From: Chaetoceros tenuissimus
Lineage: Eukaryota; Bacillariophyta; Thalassiosirophyceae; Chaetocerotales; Chaetocerotaceae
Length of the DNA: 64,000 nt
Direction of reading: 5' to 3'
NCBI GenBank assembly: GCA_021927905.1
Contig: BLLK01000075.1
Coordinates: forward strand, 186,001-250,000
Shown here: in pieces, positions 10,676-21,600 of the stretch
How positions within the stretch are numbered: position 1 is the stretch's first letter
How the letters are laid out: each line of letters begins with the position of its first letter
Program-made: the position numbers and the translations under genes
The notes under the pieces: generated by a model
The model's input: the letters and a program-made list of their open reading frames with translations, nothing else
Database searches by the model: none
What the model was told of the DNA's origin: nothing

Positions 10676-12679
10676 TTACCCGTCTCCTTTGTGCAGATAG
10701 TTTGATGGCATAAAATAGCTTCGCATCATTTTTACTGATTTTCTTTCGTTGCCCTTCTCGTATTTACTCATTATCGCTTCTGCGTTTCTTACCCATCTTT
10801 CTTTTCTTTTAACCTTCATTCTTTTGATCTTATCTTCCTTGCTTTTGAATATTCTCGCATCCTGTCCTAAATATGTGTTCGGTATCTTTTCCTTCTTCTT
10901 AAATATCGCTGTTATTCTTTTGTTCAAATCCTCATGCTTCCTTTTATTTTCTATACTTTCTTCATTTCTATGAATTTCTTCATTTCTAGTTTTCCATGTT
11001 GCTTTAAGTAACGACTGGCATCCTCGTATCATATGTCTAATCTTCGTGGTTGCGTAAGTTTTTGTATTTATCCGCTTGTTGTATTTTTCTTGCAATTCGA
11101 ACCATTCTTCTCTCCAGAATCCCATGAAGAATGCCCTTTGTCCCCTAACCCATTGGTCGGTCACTACGTTCTTCGTCTCTTCCTCCCAATCATCATTTGG
11201 CCTTGGTTCCTTATCCTCTGAAAAGCATTCTAATAGGTGCATTATTGCGTCTCGTATTTGTTTGCTGGTATGCTTTTTTAGTTCTTTCTCCAGCTCCTCT
11301 AGTTCGTCTTGCAATGCTAGCTTCCTCTTGCTACACTTGCATGTTATAAGATGGTCGTTGTTTTCCACCTCTTGGCAGCTCGGGCATCTGTCGCTATCAT
11401 CGTGTTTTCTTCTTTTCATATTCTTCTTAGTTGGTAAAATATTCATCCCGTATTTGAACAGGAACAGTTTGCTCTGTTCTGGCTGTTCCTTGCATAATTT
11501 TTGAAAGTTCATCCATTCTTTGTCAGATATTGTGATATCATTGCACTTCCTTTCCCATATCATCTTCATTTCATTCTCGTAGCATGCTGCTCTTATCTCT
11601 TTCTCGATGTTGCCCGTAATCCATGTTCTTAATCTTATTGAGTAGATTTTCCAACTTTGCCCTTTGAGTATTCTTTCTTGTGTGACTTGTATGTTCCTTC
11701 TCAGTTCCTCTTTTGCCATTTTGTCGACATCAACGTTCGCTTGTGCCATCACATCCAGCTTATCATACGGTATCTTCTTATCTTGGTGCCCTTTAACATG
11801 TTTTTTGGTCCACTTCAGTGGTGAGATGCTCAGATGGTACCTGATCATGCACAATAAATCGTAACATTGCCATCTTGAATTAATCTGTCTCCAACCAAAC
11901 GAGGCATCCAATGCCCCTTTGTTGTCGCATACCATGGTCGCTCTTCCTTGTATATTCTTCTCCTTTGCAACTTTATTTGCATATATGATAGACGCTAATA
12001 TCCCTCCTAGCTCTCCTCTATAGGAGCTCTGGTTTGACTTGTTCCCTGGAACCGTAGTTGATATCTTTATTTTCTTCCTTGGAACTGTGGTTACTGCTGC
12101 ACTGGATCTGTCACCTTTGTATGAACCGTCACTTACAAATACTGCTGTTCCTTGCCTCATTTCTTCTGCTAAAATCTCTTTCTCTTGTTCATTGTCCTCT
12201 ATGCATCGAAGGATCCATCCTTCCTCGTCTTGCTCTTCTTCTTCAAATACTCCCACTTGTCCTTGGCATTTGATGTATATGCCTCCATTTTCTTGCTGCA
12301 CCGATATCGGTTTTATGCTTCTGTTTACCTCTTCCTCGCTTCTGTCGTAGAAATATGCTTTTCTTCTCACCCTTAAGTTCATTGGTTTATATACCCTATA
12401 CTCATTGCCGATCTTTTCATATATTTCATCATTCTCGTGATCGTAGCTCCATTGAAGGTATTTTTCTATTTTGCTATCCCATACAAGTGATGCCTCCATT
12501 CCTAGTTTTCTATTATGTTCTGTTATCGTATATTCTTGGCACAATGCATTAGTCCATAGCTCTTTTTCTTTGCGCGTCGGTTCATCTACGTTTGGCCATA
12601 AGTAGGCAGTTGCTGAGGGGGATGGGGATGTGCTTTTGTTCCCAGTTAGAATATTTTCGTCAATCTCCTTTCCATCAGT
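10676..12679 (-). mobile_element. 5'-truncated LINE fragment: RNase H plus CCHC zinc knuckle
   Basis: The frame is open from 12679 to the stop at 10676, with no ATG at its start, as expected for a 5'-truncated non-LTR element. Numbering from the codon at 12544, an RNase H domain occupies about residues 133-280. Acidic catalytic residues fit D139 (VSDGSY), E178 (YRGELGG), D207 (VCDNKGALD) and D274, with H249/H253 in KKHVKGHQDK. About residue 400 is a C-x2-C-x8-H-x4-C knuckle (CPSCQEVENNDHLITC), typical of the C-terminus of LINE ORF2 proteins. No reverse transcriptase remains. The rest is Lys/Glu-rich and helical. The truncation point lies within a few dozen bases of, or overlaps, the stop of the adjacent gene at 12675. 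A domesticated RNase H gene is less likely because no start codon is present. Confidence 0.75.
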
Positions 12680-14378
12680 TTACACCATATGAAATAACAG
12701 CATATCTGGGGTCTTTTTGGTACTCGATAATGCCCGATAAGAAAGATATCTTTGGACAATCATATTTTCCTAGCCTCTTCTTATCTGCGAGGACATAAAT
12801 TTGAGAGTCTGCATTCCTATCACGTTCTCTATTCACAAATCCGAGGCAGAATGGACCTGACAATGCAATCAACTCAAATGGTGGATGTTTAGCATTAAAT
12901 GCATAGAATCGGGACACGTATTCATAATTAGATGATGAATGCGAAATGCCTACTTTGTATGTTTCAGTTTTTCTTGCATTGGAATCAGAGACAACTTGTA
13001 CCTCTACATCCATACAACAAGCAGTACCTCGTCCATCCCTTCCACGCTTTTGCTTCAACCACGATATATCATTCTTTCCATGGAATTGTTCTCTGATGAT
13101 CGACTTAGACTTGATTACATCGCTTTGATTTCTCATGTGCATACGAAATTTTGCCCACATACCAATCGGATGTCCAGTCGCATTGGGGTCATTGCCTCTC
13201 CATTCATCATTTTCGACCAGGGACCGATCTTTGAACTTGGCAAATCCTCCAAAAAAGTTTACTTTTCGAACTCTTCGATTCCAATGAGGTCGTAGTTCCA
13301 TATATGTATCTAGAATTCCATTTTCATCCATTCCTTCAAATACATGATAGTTCTTATTTCTATCAGCAGCCCGATGAGCCCACATGCCTTGACAATAAAA
13401 GAGATATTCAGCATCTGGAGGACGAAGTTCGTCCATGAAGCGTACTTGTAGTCCAGTACCATAAAACAAACTCTTTTCAAACTTTTCCCTTGCAATCATT
13501 GGAACTGCTTCTGATACCATTTTTGTATTCCAATCACTCACATTGTTCGTCGGAGCTGGAACTCTCCTAATGTCGATTGGGAAGATATAGGAGGCACCTT
13601 CCGATGTGTACAAAAATAATTGATCCTTTTTCGTATTGTATTTGGTTGATCTAGCTACAACCAAGCTATAATCCTGGTAAACACTCATTTGATCTACAAA
13701 AAAACATCGAGGTGATTGAGCCCAAGCAGGAGGAAATGCTACAGATGCTTTTGGAATCGGATTCAAGTCTTTGTCAAGTAAAACGAGACTAAGCATAGAA
13801 ATCTCTCTTGTTGGGTGATTCAATTTCTTTGTATTGTTGAATCCGCACCCATGCAAATTTCCAGATCTTGATACTTGAATATATTTGACTCGATCTGCTT
13901 CTTCCTTGCTGAAATCAGGGTGGTATCTTCCAGTAATGTCGTCTAGAAGGTTTTGATCCCAATCATCAAAAGATAAAGGTAGTATACTTGGATTGTAATC
14001 CACTAAAGCAGTTCTTGAGCCAGTTCTTGGTCCCTTATCTCTTCGATCGCGAATATATGCATCATCACCAGCTTTATGTTTCGGTATCCTTCGATTCTTC
14101 GGTATAGCATCGTTTGGCAAATGAATCATTGTGAACAAAGATGAGCTTTCGAGGTATCTACCTATTTCATCAATGTCGCATTTTTTGCTAGAATTATCCA
14201 TACACTTGGGTCTATCATTACTATGTTCCGTTGACGAGGATGATACTTTGCGATTATATCTTTGGTTGGATTCTTTCTTCTTCATATTTTTAAACCTTGC
14301 GAGAACAGATTGAGCCATAGAATCTTCTTTTTCTTGATGTACTTCTTGTTCTCCAGATGCCATGGCACTAAATTTCAT
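12675..14378 (-). CDS. Hypothetical protein, possible beta-propeller
   Basis: Intronless frame of 567 residues from ATG 14378. Residues 1-110 are polar and probably disordered. From about 120 on, the sequence looks globular and beta-rich, with repeated Trp/Tyr/Phe-rich segments such as FYCQGMWAHRA and ELRPHWNRRVRKVNFFGG. This could be a propeller or glycosidase-like fold, but no catalytic motif is recognisable. There is no signal peptide or membrane span. The stop overlaps the region where the same-strand LINE fragment starts, so the C-terminus may have been altered by the insertion. It is divergent from the TIR-like/TPR gene at 15043. No function assigned. Confidence 0.65.
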   Translation of the reverse strand: MKFSAMASGEQEVHQEKEDSMAQSVLARFKNMKKKESNQRYNRKVSSSSTEHSNDRPKCMDNSSKKCDIDEIGRYLESSSLFTMIHLPNDAIPKNRRIPKHKAGDDAYIRDRRDKGPRTGSRTALVDYNPSILPLSFDDWDQNLLDDITGRYHPDFSKEEADRVKYIQVSRSGNLHGCGFNNTKKLNHPTREISMLSLVLLDKDLNPIPKASVAFPPAWAQSPRCFFVDQMSVYQDYSLVVARSTKYNTKKDQLFLYTSEGASYIFPIDIRRVPAPTNNVSDWNTKMVSEAVPMIAREKFEKSLFYGTGLQVRFMDELRPPDAEYLFYCQGMWAHRAADRNKNYHVFEGMDENGILDTYMELRPHWNRRVRKVNFFGGFAKFKDRSLVENDEWRGNDPNATGHPIGMWAKFRMHMRNQSDVIKSKSIIREQFHGKNDISWLKQKRGRDGRGTACCMDVEVQVVSDSNARKTETYKVGISHSSSNYEYVSRFYAFNAKHPPFELIALSGPFCLGFVNRERDRNADSQIYVLADKKRLGKYDCPKISFLSGIIEYQKDPRYAVISYGVN

Positions 14379-15042
14379 TTACAAAATCATTTGAGAAAAG
14401 AACGTCAATAGAATTAGCACATATACAGCTACCCTAACAACAGAAAACTTTCTCTTGCTTTTCACACCTGTTGACACTGAAATAGTTGGGGTTCTTCCAG
14501 TACCACCACTATTCTTCTTGTAGTAGATAGTCATGAGGATAGTACTGCTGTGTTGTGCGGCCGTTCATCAGCGCAAGGAGGAAATACTTTCTTCTTTTTC
14601 CATAAAGCGAGCACAGTCACTCGTACAGTCAGAGATTTTATTCAAATGAGACGATTGGGTCTCTTCTTCTTCTATTCCAAGTTTCAATTGACTGAAGTGA
14701 AGCAGCTACATCAGAGACATCAGACCGGATCTTGACATAGCGGTTAAGATAACATTAACGGCGTTCTCTTTGTCAATTACATTATTTTAGCTGACTAAAC
14801 AAAAAGAATTGTGTTGTTCTTCCAACCACTATTCTTCTTCATGTAGTAGATAGCCATGGACAGTAATGCAGTGTTTCTAATCACAAGAAGGAAATACTTT
14901 TCTCCTTTTCCATAAAGCTCTGCAATAGAAAAGCTAATTCTCTTTGTCGAAAAAGGTGACAATGTGTCGCAGGTTGACTAGTCGTTCATTCGTGTATGTA
15001 TCCCGCTAAATTGCAATATCAGCGATAATTGGTTTGAAAAGC
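14379..15042. other. Divergent intergenic region with a ~110 bp direct repeat
   Basis: The segments 14491-14610 and 14816-14919 are alike. Both contain ACCACTATTCTTCTT, then GTAGTAGATAG.CATG, and end with GGAAATACTTT...TTTTCCATAAAGC. They are in the same orientation about 325 bp apart, so a promoter segment seems duplicated. No gene is seen. Confidence 0.6.
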
Positions 15043-16337
15043 ATGAGAAAATACCGTATTCATTTTGTAGATCGCTTGGTAGATCTAATTAAAAATTTGC
15101 CTCGCAAAGAAAGAAAGATACATCAAAAGATGCGTAATTGCTGCTTTCTGGAAAGAGAAGATCCTGATGAAGCTGAACCATCATTAGAGAAGGAGGGAAA
15201 GGAGGACATAGTCAAGTTTCAGACTGACTCTAATCAAGCGTATAATCAAAATTCTGTTCCTACTGAAACTATTCCATTTTCAAAGAATGGGATCAAGCTA
15301 TCATATCTATTGAATGAATTTGTGAAAGAATGCGGAGGATGAGAAGCTTTACAAGGTCTGACAACTAACGATGTTTGCAAGAAATTTATAATATCAAAAA
15401 CAAAGAAGTACGAGCTTTCGTATTGTGATATGATTCTTCTTGAAAAGGCAAAAGCAAGTAGTGAACTCGATGGAGTTGTCAGTAGTGCTTCAGTCTTTAT
15501 TTCTCATGCATGGCAGTACAAGTTCCTCGATGTCTTAGATGCACTTAAAGATCATTTCAAAGATGACCCTGACAAGATTATTTGGTTCGACCCTATGTCT
15601 AATAATCAACACAAAGCTAAGGAATATACATTTGAATGGTGGGCTACTAAAGCCAAGGCAGGTATACAACAACTTGGACATACCGTGATGGTTATAATAC
15701 CTTGGAGTGATCCTATTGCTTACAAGAGGGCATGGAATATATTTGAAGCATATTGTACATATGATGCAAATGGAAAATTTGAGATTGCACTGAGTGCTGA
15801 GGAACGAAAGGTATTTATTGAAGAATGTAAAAAGGGTCCTTAACAAAGTGCTGAGTATTGTGAATGCAAGAAATGGTGAAAGTCGGGATCCTGAGCATGA
15901 AAAACTTATTCATTCCCTTATTCGAGATGAAGTAGGATATGAAAAGATCAATTCAATTTTATTTCAACAGTTGCGAGATTGGGTTCTGACAGTTGGTCTT
16001 GAAGAATTGAAGCAAGCTGAACATGATTCACCTAATGAAATTGAGTTAATGTATCTTGTCGGATGTATTTACAAGGACCAAGGGAACTATAAAGAAGCTG
16101 AACCACTATACTTAGAATGTGTTTCAAAGTGCAAAGAATTACATGGGCCAAATGATTCTCAAACTGTATCCGCAATGAACAATCTTGCTGGCTTGTATTC
16201 TATTCAAGGTAAATATGAAGAAGCTTCGCAACTCTATCGGGTCGCCGCTTTGTCAAAAGATGGAATGAGCCACGAGGTCAATAAATTCAATACCGTCACT
16301 TTGACTTCCATCAAAAGTTATGCAGGATTGTACCAGA
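15043..16337 (+). pseudogene. Broken TIR-like / TPR gene, copy 1
   Basis: Copy 1 of a tandem pair starts at ATG 15043; a TTG nine bases upstream is not used as start. It encodes a leader, a NGIKLSYLLNEF segment, a TIR-like domain (VFISHAWQYKFLDVLDAL near 15495, IIWFD near 15578, RAWNIFEAYC near 15729) and about two kinesin-light-chain-type TPRs. Aligned to copy 2, an Arg codon is TGA at 15340-15342, and a small deletion near 15840 shifts the frame after EECKKGP. The distal TPRs are missing; the reading frame runs straight into copy 2 near 16340, so the copies were fused by a deletion or unequal exchange. Two separate lesions favour a pseudogene. Confidence 0.7.
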
Positions 16338-16342
16338 GCGAC

Positions 16343-18190
16343 ATGAATATAGATCCTCGTGATATTGAGGGAGAGATTTGTTGTACGGATAAGGAAAGGT
16401 TTGAACCAACATTAGACAATGAGGGGAGAGAGAACACAGTCAAGCTTCACGCTTACTCTACTCAAGCGGACAATCAAATTTTGGCTTCTACTGAAAGTAT
16501 TCCATTTCCAACCAATGGAATCAAGCTATCTTACCTACTCAATCAATTTGTTGACGACCGTGGAGGAAGAGAAGCTTTGAAAGATCTAACCACTGAACAA
16601 ATCTGCAATCAGTTTGTGAAACCAGACACGAAAGACTACAAGCTATCATATTGTGATATGATTGTCGAGAAGGCAAAGTACGATCATCACCTGAAGGGAG
16701 TTGTAGAAAAGGCTACTGTATTCATTTCGCATGCATGGAAGTACAAGCTTCTCGATGTTCTTGATGCTTTAGCAAATCATTTCAAAGATGAGCTTGACAA
16801 GATTGTTTGGTTTGACTTGGTCTCCAATAATCAACATAAAGCAACAACTTTGGATTTTAACTGGTGGGCTACAACATTCATGAATGCTATCGGACAATTT
16901 GGACACACTGTGATGATTTTGGCTCCATGGAATAATCCTATTCCATACCAACGAGCATGGTGTATATTTGAAGCTTATTGTACAATCGTTACCGGTGCAA
17001 AATTTGAGATTGCATTGAGTGCTGAGGAAAGAAAGGTATTTATGCAGGAATGTAAAGCAGGTCCTACCCAAGTATTAAATAAAATGCTGAGCATTGTTGA
17101 TTCGGAAAATAGTGACGCTTCTACTCTTGATGAAAAGATACAAATCCACAAAGTGATCAGAAACGAAGTAGGATTTACCAAGATCAATTCTATGTTATTC
17201 AAGCAGATGCATGACTGGGTCCTGAAGGTTAGCATTGGGGAGTTAGCGAAAGCGGAAGCAAGGGCGGACCCAATGGATGAGCTTAATTCAAAGAATCTTT
17301 TCAAGCAGATGCATGACTGGGTCCTGAAGGTTAGCATTGGGGAGTTAGCGAAAGCGGAAGCAAGGGCGGACCCAATGGATGAGCTTGATTCAAAGAACCT
17401 TGTGGCAACTCTTTATCATGATCAAGGGGCGTATAAAGAGGCGTTACCATTGCTCAAAGATTGCCTTGCAAAGAGGGAAGTAATGCTTGGTAAAGATCAT
17501 CCAGATACTTTGGTATCCATGTCTGCCCTTGCTGAGGTGTATGAAAATATAGGGAAGTATGATTTGGCAGAGCCACTGTACAAACACACTCTAGAAAAGA
17601 GAGAGACGATGCTAGGTGACTCACATCCCCTTACTTTAGCATCTATGAGTAATCTTGCTGGTTTACATCATTTACAAGGAAAATTTTCAGATGCTGAGTC
17701 CCTCTACAAAATTTGTCTAGCAAAGATTAAAAAGACTCTCGGATCAGATCATCCAACTACGTTGGCTTGTTTGAACAATCTAGCTCTAGTTTATTACAAG
17801 CAAGACAAATATGATGACGCAGAAAAGCTACTCAACAAATGTCAATCAAAGAAAATAAGTGTACTCGGACCTGACCATCAAGAAACATTGATATCTGAGA
17901 ACAATATTGCATTGCTGTATTCGAGTAAAGGTAAATATGATGAAGCTGAGCAGAAGTACAAGAGATGCGTTGGAAAATGTGAGATGATGTTTGGACCCAA
18001 TCATCCTGACACATTGACTTCTGAGAATAATTTTGCTGGATTGTATTTGAATCAAGGAAGGTATGAGGAGGCAGAGTCATTATATAAAGAAATTCTTTCA
18101 AAAAGTGTGTCACATCTCGGGTCTGATCATCCCCTCACGTTGACAGTCTCAAAGAATCTTTCAAATTGCAAAACTGTTAGTTCCAATTGA
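16343..18190 (+). CDS. TIR-like domain protein with kinesin-light-chain TPRs, copy 2
   Basis: A start at ATG 16343 gives 615 residues. The frame is open further upstream through the copy-1 remnant, with an alternative ATG at 16265. About residues 55-110 carry the NGIKLSYLLNQF and GGREALKDL segments. About 125-215 is a TIR-like domain with VFISHAWKYKLLDVLDAL, KIVWFD and the RAWCIFEAYC motif. From about 355 to 610 there are six TPRs of the kinesin light chain type (LGxDHPxTL...NNLAxLYxxQGKYxEAE), a protein-binding scaffold. Known TIR-like/TPR combinations act in signalling or immune-type responses; that role is inference here. It also carries a fresh 102 bp in-frame duplication (17198-17401). 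A third, decayed copy is at 26418-28685. Confidence 0.75.
   Translation: MNIDPRDIEGEICCTDKERFEPTLDNEGRENTVKLHAYSTQADNQILASTESIPFPTNGIKLSYLLNQFVDDRGGREALKDLTTEQICNQFVKPDTKDYKLSYCDMIVEKAKYDHHLKGVVEKATVFISHAWKYKLLDVLDALANHFKDELDKIVWFDLVSNNQHKATTLDFNWWATTFMNAIGQFGHTVMILAPWNNPIPYQRAWCIFEAYCTIVTGAKFEIALSAEERKVFMQECKAGPTQVLNKMLSIVDSENSDASTLDEKIQIHKVIRNEVGFTKINSMLFKQMHDWVLKVSIGELAKAEARADPMDELNSKNLFKQMHDWVLKVSIGELAKAEARADPMDELDSKNLVATLYHDQGAYKEALPLLKDCLAKREVMLGKDHPDTLVSMSALAEVYENIGKYDLAEPLYKHTLEKRETMLGDSHPLTLASMSNLAGLHHLQGKFSDAESLYKICLAKIKKTLGSDHPTTLACLNNLALVYYKQDKYDDAEKLLNKCQSKKISVLGPDHQETLISENNIALLYSSKGKYDEAEQKYKRCVGKCEMMFGPNHPDTLTSENNFAGLYLNQGRYEEAESLYKEILSKSVSHLGSDHPLTLTVSKNLSNCKTVSSN
17198..17401 (+). 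repeat. Perfect-length 102 bp tandem duplication inside copy 2
   Basis: Units 17198-17299 and 17300-17401 encode the same 34 residues (FKQMHDWVLKVSIGELAKAE...). By eye they differ at only two or so bases, including AAT versus GAT. The period is a multiple of three and the frame is kept. Confidence 0.95.
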
Positions 18191-18665
18191 CTCCAGAAGC
18201 TTCCAAGATATTACATCCCTAGTTATAAAACAAGAACGATTTAGTATCGAACAATTCATTTATATCAATACTTTCTATTTCGATGCCAATTTTCTCAATA
18301 GAAGAATAAATTCATCTTTACCTCCACTATCCCTGTTTTACTGACTCTATTTAGGAATAGACCTATAAACTACTACGATGTGCACTTGATTTTTTCAATG
18401 TATGGTGTATGAAAATACAGTGTCTCTTTTTTGTTCTTTTTTCATTTCACGAAAAAAGTGATTCCATCCATAACAGTTTACTTAGCAACCGTTATGCATG
18501 CGATTATCTGGTTAGTGACTAGCCAAAACGTTGGTACAGATTTTCTTGCAAAAAACAGGCCATTTACATGCAACGGTCAAACTCGTCTCACATTTATTTC
18601 TCACCACACATCTCATTATTCTTTCAACACATCATAAAACACAAACAATAAACCATTCAAACAAA
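18191..18665. other. Intergenic region upstream of the FHA/SAP gene
   Basis: A 3' flank followed by the 5' leader of the next gene. T-rich tracts near 18425-18445; nothing else recognised. The frame of the next gene is open back to 18531, but the ATG at 18666 is preferred. Confidence 0.55.
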
Positions 18666-21600
18666 ATGACATCCATTGGATATTTCAAAACCCTCAAATC
18701 AAATGGAACAGAATCAAAGTCCAAAAAGGAATGGCTCTCGTCTCAATCAAAGTTTGAAATGGGATCCTCCCGTCAATCCGACCTCAAACTGAATCTCCCC
18801 TCCGCCTCGCCAAATCAAGCCTCGTTTGAATTCTGTCAAAAGAGCAATCAAGTGTACATTGTCCATCATGGTCAACCCAATACCACCTTTGTGGGAAACA
18901 AGTCTTTGAACAAGGGTGAGAAAGTGCTGGTAAAGAGTGGTGACGTTATCTCCTTCCAAAATGAATCCTTTTCCAAAAGTTTCAAATTTGAATACTCTCG
19001 AGAGAATCAGGAGAATGTTCATCCGAATAATTTTAAAAAGGGACGCAAGAGTCTGGCTCCTTCGTTCAAGAGTCCTAAGAAGGGATTGAGTACGAGATTG
19101 GTAATGTCAGATCGTAAGACGAGGTCGGCGAGTAAGAAATTGATGGACTTGGAGTCGGTCAAGAATTCTTTCAAGGAGTCACTTGGTAAGAAACTTTTTG
19201 ATAATGAGGTGAAAGAGGAAGTTGAGAAAAAGGAAGAAGAGAAGGGTTGTATTGAGGAGTCTATTGAAGAGACTGTTGAAGTGGAGGAAACAGAGCCAGT
19301 TAAGCAAGCTTCTCCTGCCGAGGCAAGTAAAGAAGCAGCTAAAGACGATGTTTCCATGGAAGCGAGCCTTATCGATCAGATTGAAGCTGTTGAGGATGAT
19401 GTATCCATTGATTCCATCGTCATGTCTACTGGATCCTTGAGTGATGTCAGTGCACCTGCTTCTGTTCAAGAGAATCAACAAATGAATACTGTAGATGAAA
19501 AGGAGTTGCCAAAAGAGATTCAAGTGAATGCTGTTTTAAAGGAAGTTGCTCCTTTGCTAGAGAATCTCGTTGAGGAAGCTAGTGTTGAAATGGACGATGC
19601 TGTTACTGAGGCAAAGGCTAATGTCTCCGCACCCGTCTCTGTCCCTATGAAAGCTCCAAAATCCAAAGCTAGCCTTGCATCGAGATACAACAAGAGTTCC
19701 AACTATGCAAAATCATACAAGAATATTTCTCAAGCATTGAGAGCTAAAGCCAAGACTGAAGCAGTTTCTAAATCATTTGCAGATGTAGCAAAGGTTCCTT
19801 ACAAAAAGAGAGCGATTCAACACATGAAACCCGTTCAAAAGAGTGTCAATGTGCAACAGCAAAAGACGGAATCCAAGGCTATCGAGTCTGTAGAACCATT
19901 CCAAGAATTGACAGTGACTGCAAAAATTAACAAGTGGAAGTCGAGTAATCCTTATGTGCAAATCTCACAGGGGATTCGTAGTATGCCAAATGCTACAGAT
20001 AGAACTCAATCTTTGAATCAAGAAGAAAAGATGAGAAATGAATTGCATGAAAGGGAAGCATTGAATCAAGAACGTGTTGCGAAGCAAAATGCATTGAAGG
20101 CGAAAAAGGCTGCCAAGGAACAAAAGAGACTTGCCAAGGAGGAAAATCGCCGTCGTCATCAAGAAGCAGTCAAGAAACAAGCTGAAAAGAAGGCAGCCAT
20201 GTTGAAAGCTCAAGAAGAGGCTAGACTTTTTTTGGAAAAGGAACAAGCTTTGGAGAAAGAACGTCTTCGTATTGAAAAGGAGAAGCAAATGGAAGCTACA
20301 AAGAAACTTACATTTGAAAGAGAGCAAGAAAGATTGAGACTTGAAGAAGCCAAGAGAGTAGAAGAAGCTAGATTGACGGCTGCAGAGGAAGAAAGACTTA
20401 GAATTGAAGCAGAGGAGAAGGCAGCAGAAGAAGAACGTCTTCGTGTTGAAGCTGAGATGGAAGCTGCTAGACTTCAAACTTTGGAAGAAGAACGTCTTCG
20501 TATGGAAGCTGAGGAGAAGGAGAAACTTAGGATTGAGGCTGAGGAGAAGGCAGCTGAGGAAGAAAGACTTCGTGTTGCTGCTGAGATGGAAGCTGCTAGA
20601 CTTCAAACTTTGGAAGAAGAACGTCTTCGTGTGGAAGCTGAGGAGAAGGAGAAACTTAGGATTGAGGCTGAGGAGAAGGCAGCTGAGGAAGAAAGACTTC
20701 GTGTTGCTGCTGAGATGGAAGCTGCTAGACTTCAAACTTTGGAAGAAGAACGTCTACGTGCTGAGGCCGAAGAAAAGGAAAGGCTCAGAATTGAAGAAGA
20801 GAAAGAAGCAGCTAGACTTCAAGCATTGGATGAAGAGCGTCTACGTGCTGAGGCCGAAGAAAAAATCAGAATTGAAGCGGAAAAGAAAGCAGAAGAAGAG
20901 GAACGTCTTCGTGTGGAAGCTGTGTTGGAGGCGGCAGAGGAAGGAAGACTTCTTGTTGAAGCCGAGCAGAAGAAAGCAGAACGTTTTCGTTTAGAAGCAG
21001 AGGAAAAGGCTTTGGAAGAAGAACGTCTACGTGCTGAGGCTCTTCGTGTTGAAGCAGAGGAGAAGGCAGCAAAGGAGGAACGTCTACGTTTAGAAGCTGA
21101 GAAAGAAGCTGCAAGACTTCAGGCTCTGGAGGAAGAGCGTCTGCGTGTAGAAGAGGAAGAGAGACATCGCGTAGAGGCTGAAATGGAAGCTGCTAGACTT
21201 CAAGCATTAGAGGAAGAACGCCTTCGTTTGGAAGCTGAGGAGAAGGAGAGACTCAGAATGGAAGCAGAGAAAGAAGCAACTAGACTACAAGCCTTGGAGG
21301 AAGAACGTCTGCGAGTCGAAGCTGAAAAGGCAGCAGAGGAGGAGCGTCTTCGTATTGAGGCTGAGAAAGAAGCAGCAGAAAAAGAAAGACTTAGAATCGA
21401 AGCCGAAGAGGAAGCTGCTAGGTTACAAGCTGAGGAAAAGGAGAGATTTAGAGTCGCTGCAGAGGAGAAGGAAAGACTAAGAATTGAGCAAGAAGAACAA
21501 GAGAGACTTTTTGAAACTGAGAGTAGTGTGGAAGAAGAAACTGAAGATGAAAATGTATTTGACTTTTCAGAGCTTAGCTACCAAGAACTTAGAAAAGAGT

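Noticed and set aside
10749-12552. Several plus-strand hydrophobic/Ser-rich frames
   Set aside because: Antisense shadows of the Lys/Glu-rich LINE frame.
19965-21114. Long open frames antisense to, or in another frame of, the charged rod (Leu/Phe/Ser-rich or Arg/Lys-rich)
   Set aside because: They mirror the repetitive GAA/GAG-rich coding sequence of the FHA/SAP gene; low-complexity shadow frames.
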